Positions 23,966 through 30,269 of a DNA stretch of 64,000 bases are shown one piece after another. Every line of letters begins with the position of its first letter. The first letter of the stretch is position 1. The DNA is taken from NCBI RefSeq assembly GCF_014646355.1, contig NZ_BMNH01000006.1, positions 125,102 through 189,101 of the forward strand. The letters run 5' to 3'. The position numbers and the translations under genes are program-made. The stretch comes from Nonomuraea cavernae (lineage in GTDB: Bacteria; Actinomycetota; Actinomycetes; Streptosporangiales; Streptosporangiaceae). The notes under the pieces were generated by a model that had not been told where the DNA came from, did no database searches, and worked only from the letters and a program-made list of their open reading frames with translations.

Positions 23966-24017
23966 GGGGCGCTCCACCCTTGATCCGTGGCCCTGGCCCG
24001 CTTCCCCTTCGGGCGGG
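23966..24017 (+). repeat. Dispersed repeat R2 (copy of 20362-20413)
   Basis: A 52-base segment similar to the right arm region at 20362-20413, ending GGCCCGCTTCCCCTTCGGGC. It contains a CCCGC–GCGGG hairpin and follows the stop of the 23302 gene, so it may work as a terminator. Both copies keep the hairpin while the more 5' bases diverge. Confidence 0.55.
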
Positions 24018-24104
24018 ACAGACGAGATGACCAGGCAGGGCAGATGCGTGCGATGCGATGAGAAACCGCAGGTCACGGGCTGGTTGCCCTGCCGTTAACG
24101 ACGG

Positions 24105-24674
24105 CTATGGGGGTGGTTCTGGCACCGCTCCCCAGTAAAAGGTGGATTCTGCCAACAGTTGCTGGGTCAGTGTTATCCCGGTCAGGCGCTCGGCGAGCAG
24201 GAAGGCCGGCCCTTCGTAGAGATAGGGTAACCCGGGGTAGAGCCTGTCGATCTCCGCCAGGATGTCCACGAGTTCGTCCGGTGTCTCCATCATGTATCCC
24301 TCTTGTGCCCAGAAGCCGAATCTGATCTCACCGTCCTCGCACCAGTAGAAGTAGTCCAAGCCCTTGATGCTGAGCGCGAACTGGGAGACGAGGCGGGTGC
24401 CCTTGGACAGCGAAGTGACCACGTCTTCGTGGGTGCCAAGAGAGCCGGATTCGATGATGAACGACCATTCGCCGATGGAGGCGATGCCGATCGGGTCGCC
24501 AGGGAATGGGAACTTGTCGGGGTTGCCGGGGAATGGGCCGGGCGTGAAGTCCTCCCATCGGCCGCCGAGGCGAGCGATTACCTGCTCGGGTGCGTCACGA
24601 ACGTAGATGAAGCTGTAGCCGTAGTCGGTGTACTCTCCGCAGAGCCAGGAGACGTCAGGGGGATGCGCGGTCAT
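24105..24674 (-). CDS. DUF6461-type hypothetical protein
   Basis: A 189-residue soluble protein, ATG 24674. The N-terminal pattern WLCGEYTDYGYSFIYVRDAP and APEQVIARLGG, followed by SIGEWSFIIE, matches DUF6461 proteins, which are common and often paralogous in filamentous actinomycetes. The function is unknown. In-frame upstream ATG codons exist to 24746, but the family start fits 24674. No operon partner is seen; the next minus-strand gene ends 98 bp upstream of this start. Confidence 0.65.
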   Translation of the reverse strand: MTAHPPDVSWLCGEYTDYGYSFIYVRDAPEQVIARLGGRWEDFTPGPFPGNPDKFPFPGDPIGIASIGEWSFIIESGSLGTHEDVVTSLSKGTRLVSQFALSIKGLDYFYWCEDGEIRFGFWAQEGYMMETPDELVDILAEIDRLYPGLPYLYEGPAFLLAERLTGITLTQQLLAESTFYWGAVPEPPP

Positions 24675-24772
24675 GGCGCCATGCTGCCAGCCGCCACCGA
24701 CAGTCGCAGACTCCCGGATGAGAGCTTTCGGATGATGTTCTGTCAATGTTCGGCACGGCCTTCGCAGTGTCG

Positions 24773-25396
24773 TCAGTCGAACCAGACGACCAATCGCACG
24801 CCCTCAGCTCCGAACCGCAGCGCCAGTGCCCGCATCACCTCGAAGACATGGTCCCAACCGGTGCCCGGTCCCAGCGCGTCCAGTCGCGTCATCGGGCGAT
24901 ACTCAAGCGTTGCTCCAGAAACCTCCCAGCAACCCATCGGGGCCTCGACGGGCGAGGCACCTAACGGCGGCACACCATACTCCTTCACAACATCATCAGG
25001 CCACTGGTCATCGACCCGATGCCGGCTGATCGACGAGCCAAGCCCGGAGTGGACATCAATCACCCCCCGAGCGGCGGAATGAACACTCATATCCAGATCG
25101 CGTAACTCCGCCCACGAAACCCACGTACAGCCATGTATGGCGGCATCGATCCGGACGCAGTCCTCATACTCAGTGCGAACAGGTTCCGACGCGTCGGCAG
25201 GTAGACCACGGCCGGCCGCGACGGGGGCCCAGCCGAGCCGGTTACGAACACCGAAGAGGCAGCCGAACGACTCATGATCACGGCCGTCGTAGAGCGGGTG
25301 GAGGGGCATGGACACCGCCCATGCATCCCAGTCGTACCAATCCTCGTCCGCACATGGGTGGCGAGCCTCGATGTGGCCGTAGATGTCGGTGCCCAC
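24773..25396 (-). CDS. Hypothetical protein (MGTDIYGHIE type)
   Basis: A 207-residue soluble protein from GTG 25396. It is acidic and tryptophan-rich, with no signal or membrane segment. The opening GTDIYGHIE is shared by uncharacterised actinobacterial and phage-like proteins; I cannot name a function. It ends 98 bp before the start of the DUF6461 gene on the same strand, so the two may be co-expressed. Coding status is supported by length, codon bias and the absence of any competing gene. Confidence 0.6.
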   Translation of the reverse strand: MGTDIYGHIEARHPCADEDWYDWDAWAVSMPLHPLYDGRDHESFGCLFGVRNRLGWAPVAAGRGLPADASEPVRTEYEDCVRIDAAIHGCTWVSWAELRDLDMSVHSAARGVIDVHSGLGSSISRHRVDDQWPDDVVKEYGVPPLGASPVEAPMGCWEVSGATLEYRPMTRLDALGPGTGWDHVFEVMRALALRFGAEGVRLVVWFD

Positions 25397-25707
25397 GCCG
25401 ACAGGTTAGACGTATCGATCGTCGGCCTCCCTGATCGCGGGCCGGAACGTCGGTACGCCTTGGCGACGGTCAAGGAACCCGGGCCGTTCTGCGTGGGCTT
25501 CGTGTGCCACTGCCGAACGCGGTGGGCGGTCATCACGACAAGCGACGGCGCGGCGCGCCGCCGTACAGCGGCCCGGCGCTCGGCCGCATCCGAAGTTCGC
25601 CACTACAGGACCATCAGCATGCTCCAGTGGGACCAACGGCCCTGCCGGTCACTGTCGCCGTCGTGGCATGTTGAAACGGAGACCTCCTGAAAGGAGGGCT
25701 GGGGGCA
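25397..25707. other. Intergenic region without a recognised gene
   Basis: The region lies between two divergent genes. I see a GC palindromic stretch near 25545-25560 (GCGGCGCGCCGC) and the GGAGG ribosome site of the SHOCT gene near 25693. No coding frame stands out. Confidence 0.5.
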
Positions 25708-25950
25708 ATGATGTGGGGTTATGGGACCGGCTACTGGCTGGTCATGGGGATCACCATGATCCTCTTCTGGGGACTGATCATCGCTGGGATCGTGGCGCTG
25801 GTCCGCTACATCGGCGGCTCGCGGAAGACGGAAGGGCAGGTCCAAGGGCCACAGCGGCCCGAGGACATGCTGGCTGAGCGGCTCGCCCGAGGCGAGATCG
25901 ACGTCGACGAATACAAACGTCGTCTGGAGTTGCTGCAGGGGCGCAGGTGA
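25708..25950 (+). CDS. SHOCT-domain membrane protein
   Basis: An 80-residue protein. One membrane helix (about residues 8-32) is followed by a C-terminal SHOCT motif (RPEDMLAERLARGEIDVDEY, then KRRLELL). SHOCT is a short domain attached to many membrane proteins and thought to mediate oligomerisation. A GGAGGGCTGGGG ribosome site precedes the ATG at 25708. Its stop overlaps the GTG of a tiny secreted-protein gene by 4 bp, so the two are coupled. Such SHOCT genes often lie near copper or metal genes, but none is present here. Confidence 0.8.
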   Translation: MMWGYGTGYWLVMGITMILFWGLIIAGIVALVRYIGGSRKTEGQVQGPQRPEDMLAERLARGEIDVDEYKRRLELLQGRR

Positions 25951-26108
25951 GTGTCCTGCGGCGGAGAGGATGGCTGGCGGCTGGTGTGTTGGCGGCAGTC
26001 GTGCTGGGCACCACGTCCACGGCGGCCTTGGCGGCCTTGGTGGCCGAGCAGGAGATGCCTGGTCACTACGGTGCCGGCATGTACGCGGAGCTGGACGTCA
26101 CGGCGTAG
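25947..26108 (+). CDS. 53-residue small secreted or anchored peptide
   Basis: The GTG at 25947 overlaps the SHOCT stop (GTGA). The product starts MSVLRRRGWLAAGVLAAVVL, a basic N region plus hydrophobic core typical of a signal peptide. It is followed by Ala-rich sequence and a short tail MPGHYGAGMYAELDVTA with a His and Met residues. It may be a very short exported peptide or the truncated front of a longer secreted protein. Coupling to the SHOCT gene supports real translation. The function is unknown. Confidence 0.5.
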   Translation: MSVLRRRGWLAAGVLAAVVLGTTSTAALAALVAEQEMPGHYGAGMYAELDVTA

Positions 26109-26216
26109 GGCGCCGGAAGATTGCTGACCGGCCTCGGGACCGGTCCCGGCGGACGGCCGCTCGGCCACGCGAAATTCATTCGTCCGAACCGGACTCCGCT
26201 GACATACTCCATCAGC

Positions 26217-26651
26217 GTGACTGGAGACTCTGCCTCGACCTTGGTCGTCGGCGACGACGACCCCGAGTTGAGCAAGCAACTCGACGATGCACTGACGGCG
26301 TTCAACGAAGCCGCCACCAGCACGGCCTACGGTGACTCCTTCTCCATCAAGGTCACCGACGGCAACAGCGAGTTGGTCGGCGGCCTGACCGCCTGGACCT
26401 GGGGCGGGCTCTGCGGGATCTCAATGCTCTGGGTCCGCGGGGACAGTCGCAAGCAGGGATGGGGCAGCAAGATCCTGCAAGCCGCCGAGGCGGAGGCCGT
26501 GCGACGAGGGTGTGACAGGGTCGCCGTCTCCTCCTTCACCTTCCAGGCCCCTGGCTTCTACCAGCGGCACGGCTACGTCGAAACCGGTCGGATGCTCGGT
26601 ATTCCCGACGGTCACGAAGACGTGCACATGTTCAAGCGGCTGACCGCCTGA
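26217..26651 (+). CDS. GNAT-family N-acetyltransferase
   Basis: A 144-residue single-domain acetyltransferase, start GTG 26217 (VTGDSASTLVVGDDDPEL). The GNAT core is clear: LWVRGDSRKQGWGSKILQAA is the acetyl-CoA pyrophosphate loop (a Q/RxxGxG/A variant). SFTFQAPGFYQRHGY is the closing beta strand and helix, and DVHMFKRL is the C-terminal strand. The substrate cannot be predicted. It stands alone; a GC-rich hairpin near 26655-26680 may terminate its transcript. Confidence 0.8.
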   Translation: MTGDSASTLVVGDDDPELSKQLDDALTAFNEAATSTAYGDSFSIKVTDGNSELVGGLTAWTWGGLCGISMLWVRGDSRKQGWGSKILQAAEAEAVRRGCDRVAVSSFTFQAPGFYQRHGYVETGRMLGIPDGHEDVHMFKRLTA

Positions 26652-26779
26652 AAGGGCGCCTCCTGCGGGGGCGCTCCGACTCCAGGGTGATCATCAAGCA
26701 CGTGCTGCCTGTAATGGCTGAGGCAGGGGCCTGCCCATCCCTCGGTCAGGAGCTGCCGGGGAGGGTCATGCCCGCTCAG

Positions 26780-27061
26780 CTATTCCTTCAGGTAACCGGT
26801 GGCGGGGTCGATCTCAGCGAGGAAGCCGCGGATGGCCTCCTCCATCTCAGCCAGGGTCATCGCGGCGCCGGCAGCTCTGGTGATCCCGAAGCCGTACTCG
26901 TGCGGCCCGCTGAGCCAGTCGAAGTCGTACTCGCCGGGCCTCCCAGCACGCTCACGAATGCGAAAGTCCTGCCCGTCGACCGTCATCGTGATCGGCTCGT
27001 TCTTGATGTGGGGGGGTTTCGTGTGCTCGGGCGCGAGGCCCGGCTCCGGCTCGGTCGACAT
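26780..27061 (-). CDS. Small hypothetical protein
   Basis: A 93-residue acidic soluble protein starting at ATG 27061 (MSTEPEPGLAPEHTKPP) behind an AGGAAAGGAG ribosome site. It contains the block TMTVDGQDFRIRERAGRPGE and a tail MTLAEMEEAIRGFLAEIDP. The function is unknown; similar short proteins are frequent in actinomycetes. It is a single gene with no partner, and coding is supported by the ribosome site and codon bias. Confidence 0.6.
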   Translation of the reverse strand: MSTEPEPGLAPEHTKPPHIKNEPITMTVDGQDFRIRERAGRPGEYDFDWLSGPHEYGFGITRAAGAAMTLAEMEEAIRGFLAEIDPATGYLKE

Positions 27062-27116
27062 GCCTGCTCCTTTCCTCGGCCCTCTCCGGTATTGACGAGG
27101 ATGCGTTGTAGGCGAC

Positions 27117-27156
27117 GGCGTGAACGCCTGGGGTTTCACGCCAGATCACGCCGAAC
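27117..27156 (+). repeat. Solitary copy of the tnpB-element left end
   Basis: These 40 bases are identical to 19615-19654 at 37 positions, including the GGCGTGAACGCC palindrome core and CACGCCAGATCACGC. No tnpB or right-end hairpin lies beside it. The rest of 27062-27432 contains no gene that I can support. Confidence 0.6.
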
Positions 27157-27432
27157 AATGCTTCGGCGCAGTCAGCTCGCCTCGCGCGGCGGCCGGAACT
27201 GAACGCTCAGCCAGCTGGGTGAGTCAGTCAGAGCTGCTCACGCCGCCACCGTACCGCCTCACCCAGCTCGAACCGCTGCACGGCGACGACCAGAATGCCG
27301 CTGCCGTGGAGAGCCCTTTCGCGGTTATCCACCCAACAAAGTCGCCAAGCGGATCCACAACGGGGACGAGCATGACCTTGAGGCGTTCCTCAAGTACGCC
27401 ATGACAGGCCACGAAAGCCGTCGGACGCTTGC

Positions 27433-27651
27433 TCATTCGGAGCGACGTCGTCTGGGGCGATGCTGAGCGGCACGCTCCACCGCCACGCGTTCCCGTCGTT
27501 TCTGATCTGCGGCCTCACGCGAACTCGGCACCCGCCGCTTCTCATGTCTGATTGCCAGGCGGATTGTCCAGTAGAGCAAGAAAAACAACAAAACGGCTGG
27601 AACGACCCATATCACTAGCACAAACAGAAACTCGGCGAACCCCATCGTCAT
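27433..27651 (-). CDS. Small single-helix membrane protein
   Basis: A 72-residue protein, ATG 27651, behind a GGAGG ribosome site five bases away. One hydrophobic helix (about residues 4-28, FLFVLVIWVVPAVLLFFLLYW) is followed by a strongly basic Arg/Lys-rich cytoplasmic tail. Possibly related to phospholipase D nuclease N-terminal (PLDc_N)-type peptides, but the similarity is only in layout. No neighbour suggests a role. Confidence 0.5.
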   Translation of the reverse strand: MTMGFAEFLFVLVIWVVPAVLLFFLLYWTIRLAIRHEKRRVPSSREAADQKRRERVAVERAAQHRPRRRRSE

Positions 27652-27825
27652 CTGAACCTCCGCACAGGGAGAAACCAGCATGCCGGACCTTGCCGGTCGC
27701 GTCCATCGATGACTTCACCCGGTCATCGCCCTGGGTCAGTCTTCACATGTCGTCGGGATCTCGGAGCGCTGAACACCTTCGTGCGCCGCTGGTGGATCTC
27801 CGCGTGTGACACCGCCAGGATTGAT

Positions 27826-27963
27826 TCATCCGGTAGCCGAGCAACAGATCGCTGCGCCGGCCGCATCGGCCGTGTCCGGCTCATAGCCGTCCCAGGCCGG
27901 GATGCTCATCTCGAACTGAGGATCCGTGATCGTATAGAAGGTCCCGTCGAAACTGATCAGCAC
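27826..27963 (-). CDS. 45-residue possible small protein
   Basis: The GTG at 27963 follows GAGAGGCGAA. The frame reads VLISFDGTFYTITDPQFEM and continues to CCSATG. It could also be the end of a decayed gene, since a neighbouring frame upstream is open. The rest of 27652-28121 shows no gene. Confidence 0.3.
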   Translation of the reverse strand: MLISFDGTFYTITDPQFEMSIPAWDGYEPDTADAAGAAICCSATG

Positions 27964-28121
27964 TTCGCCTCTCTCTGCTGCCGGTCCGGCTCCAAGCAGG
28001 CATCCCGCCGACGACGATCAGCCCACCGCGGATGCACCTGCTTAAAAACGTTTGTACTGAAGGGATAGCTGATGCGAGACTTGCCCGGTTTGCGAAGGTG
28101 ACTTCAACCCTTGGAGGAATC

Positions 28122-28481
28122 GTGCGCCGAGCCGCCATGGCTTTACTCGCGCTGGTCACTGCCACAGCCGCTATGGTCGCGACGACCCAGCCGGCCAATG
28201 CCCAGGTCACTCACACCTGCCGCCCCGACTACTGGACGAACAAGTGCGCCAGCGGCTACGCGCCCGCGAACCGCACCCTCAACCGCGTATGGATCGGGAT
28301 CGACAGCACCAGCATTGTGGACTGGGAGGTGTGGGACAGGGAGACGGGTGCCCGCGTCGGATCAGGACGGGTGTCGCCGGACAAGCAATTCCGTCACGGG
28401 ATCTACGGACTGTACGGCAGCAAGTACCAGCTGGTCATGAAGGGCTCCTGGGGCAACTACGGCTTCATCTGCGACTGCTAG
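28122..28481 (+). CDS. Small secreted protein
   Basis: A 119-residue exported protein. The GTG at 28122 has GGAGG six bases upstream. A signal peptide of about 27 residues ends ANA-QV. The mature part (about 92 residues) has four cysteines, one in HTCRPDYWTNKC and one pair in the C-terminal FICDC, suggesting two disulfides. The rest is rich in Gly, Tyr and Trp. No enzyme motif is seen. It may be a secreted structural or inhibitor-like protein; related orphans are frequent in actinomycetes. Confidence 0.7.
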   Translation: MRRAAMALLALVTATAAMVATTQPANAQVTHTCRPDYWTNKCASGYAPANRTLNRVWIGIDSTSIVDWEVWDRETGARVGSGRVSPDKQFRHGIYGLYGSKYQLVMKGSWGNYGFICDC

Positions 28482-28560
28482 GGCCGGTGCCGGAGTTGAG
28501 ATCACGGGGATTCGCCTGCGCTTGTGAACGCCCGCGGCGGTCCCCGGGCCGGATGTGGGG

Positions 28561-29295
28561 TCAGGGCCGGTGCGCGGGCCCGAGAATGGCCTCCAGGTCT
28601 TCCAGCGCGGCCAGGATGTCGGCGAGCTGGCCGCCGCGTTCGGCTTCGGAGAGGGTGAGCGCGCGAGCGCGGGCAAGGGCGTCGCGGGCGGCGGCCGAAT
28701 CCTCGGCGCGGAGTGCGAGTTCGGCGCGGTAGGCCAGCGCTTCGAGCAACTCGGCCGCCGTCGCGGTCTCCTTGTCCCGCTCCAGAGCCGCGTCCAGGAT
28801 CTGGGCCGCTCGTACGTGCTTGCCGTGGGAGTCGCCCATCACGACCGCCTTCTGCAGAGTCGTGGCCAGCCTGCCGGAGGCCGCCTCCTTCTCCTCGGGT
28901 GCGGGTTTGGCGGCCACGATCCTGATCCAGTTCCCGCCCGGGTCGACGACGGTGAATCCGGAAAGGTTCTCGGCGTTCCTGCGCTTGCGGGGCCGGGTCA
29001 TCCGGGGGATCCCCGAGACCAGGAGCTTGCCGTGGGCCTCGCGCATGCCCGCCGCGAACGCCTCGAAGAGCTCCCCGGTGTCGGGCACGATGACCAGGCA
29101 GCTCCCGTAGGAGTCCTCGGGCTTGAAGTCCGGGATGCCGAAGAAGTGCAACTGGAGGTCTTCGCGTTTGAGCGACACGTACGGGTTCGGGCGGAGCTGG
29201 TAGTAGGTCCGGACGAAGCCCAGCATGGTGTAGAACTCGACGATCTCATCGATGGACCGGCAGGGAAGCAGCGGTACGGTGATCTCGTTGGCCAT
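28561..29295 (-). CDS. VOC-family (bleomycin-resistance-like) protein with helical C-terminal extension
   Basis: A 244-residue protein. The first ~130 residues form a vicinal-oxygen-chelate domain (VPLLPCRSIDEIVEFYTMLGF, LQLHFFGIPDF and FTVVDPGGNWIRIV), like bleomycin-binding or glyoxalase proteins. The remaining ~110 residues are helical with TPR-like spacing (ELLEALAYRAELALRAEDSA), an unusual addition. It could bind a drug or small ligand. It is in tandem with, and 25 bp after, the PadR gene that probably regulates it. Confidence 0.8.
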   Translation of the reverse strand: MANEITVPLLPCRSIDEIVEFYTMLGFVRTYYQLRPNPYVSLKREDLQLHFFGIPDFKPEDSYGSCLVIVPDTGELFEAFAAGMREAHGKLLVSGIPRMTRPRKRRNAENLSGFTVVDPGGNWIRIVAAKPAPEEKEAASGRLATTLQKAVVMGDSHGKHVRAAQILDAALERDKETATAAELLEALAYRAELALRAEDSAAARDALARARALTLSEAERGGQLADILAALEDLEAILGPAHRP

Positions 29296-29320
29296 GGTTT
29301 CTCCGTTCTGATGAAGGCCG

Positions 29321-29908
29321 CTATTCGCCCTGCCGTGCGGGTGCGGGGTCCTCGCCGGCCATGGTGAACGCGCCCTCTTCCAGGCGGCGGATCAGCCGGT
29401 GGGTCCATTGGGCGCGGGCGTCGGCGGTGGTCAGCCATAGAGACAGGACCTCGCCCACCGGCCCCCAGGTGTCCAGATCGGTGTCCGCAGGCAGCTGCGA
29501 GGTGATGCTCGTGCGCCACTCGTGCATCGCGCGGGCTCGCTCGCGCAGCATCCGCAGGGCATGCTCCCGGGGAAGGTCCTCGATCAGGCCGACGGCGGCG
29601 CCCAGCACGTCCAGGCTCGGCTCGCGGTCGGCGAGGGCCTGGCTCAGGAGGGTGAAGTACTCCTGTTCGCCCTTGTCTGTCAGCTCGTACTCGATCCGCG
29701 GCGGGCCCGCGGCCTCTGAGGGGACACCCTCGCACGTCGCCAGCAGGCCCTGGTCGGCCATGCTCTTGAGCGCGTGGTACACCGAGCCCGACGTGGCGGT
29801 GGACCACTCGTGCGCGCCCCACGACTCCAGATCCGTGCGGACCTGGTAGCCGTGTGCGCGACCGCGCCTGCGCAGCGCTCCCAGCACCAGCAGCCGTACC
29901 GGCTTCAT
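29321..29908 (-). CDS. PadR-family transcriptional regulator
   Basis: A 195-residue repressor. The winged helix (about 1-90) reads MKPVRLLVLGALRRRGRAHG, then TSGSVYHALKSMADQGLL and RIEYELTDKGEQEY. A C-terminal dimerisation helix pair (PadR C-domain) follows. The ATG at 29908 follows a GAGGGAG ribosome site. It is in operon with the VOC gene, a common arrangement where a drug releases the PadR protein. An imperfect palindrome around 29927-29946 just upstream may be its operator. Confidence 0.85.
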   Translation of the reverse strand: MKPVRLLVLGALRRRGRAHGYQVRTDLESWGAHEWSTATSGSVYHALKSMADQGLLATCEGVPSEAAGPPRIEYELTDKGEQEYFTLLSQALADREPSLDVLGAAVGLIEDLPREHALRMLRERARAMHEWRTSITSQLPADTDLDTWGPVGEVLSLWLTTADARAQWTHRLIRRLEEGAFTMAGEDPAPARQGE

Positions 29909-29928
29909 CCAGCTCCCTCGATCTTGAG

Positions 29929-30200
29929 CTAACCGAATTTGGCTAGTCCCTCTCCGAGAGAGAGTACCGCCAGATCCCGTACGGCCTGCGCCTGCTGCTC
30001 GACCTGCGGATCGATCCGCATGTCGAGGTCGGAGCGGATCGGCGCAGAACAGGAAGCCCACCGTCATGATCGACAGGAAGGCAGCCGGTCCGCATCGATG
30101 CCGACATCGACGTGATGCTCCGACGATCGCCCCTCTAGGATCGTCTGCGAGGACCCCACTGGCGAACGCACGCAGTACGCCGCCGCTGGCCTCCCAGGGT
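29929..30200 (-). pseudogene. TetR-type regulator C-terminal remnant
   Basis: Joined across two frameshifts the minus strand reads VDVGIDADRL, then AFLSIMTVGFLFCADPL, then DLDMRIDPQVEQQAQAVRDL to a TAG at 29929. This resembles the ligand-binding end of a TetR protein. No helix-turn-helix part remains. It lies between the PadR and SPFH genes. The rest of the 29909-30269 gap holds only the promoter region of the SPFH gene. Confidence 0.45.
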
Positions 30201-30269
30201 GACTGTCCCGTTTCTCGTGCTGACCGCTCCATAACGTTTCCAGTTGGCCCCCGGGCTGGACGGAGTGAC

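Noticed and set aside
27224..27436. 70-codon minus-strand ORF upstream of the small membrane protein region
   Set aside because: Contains a vaguely CBS-like string but no full domain, start signal or neighbour support.
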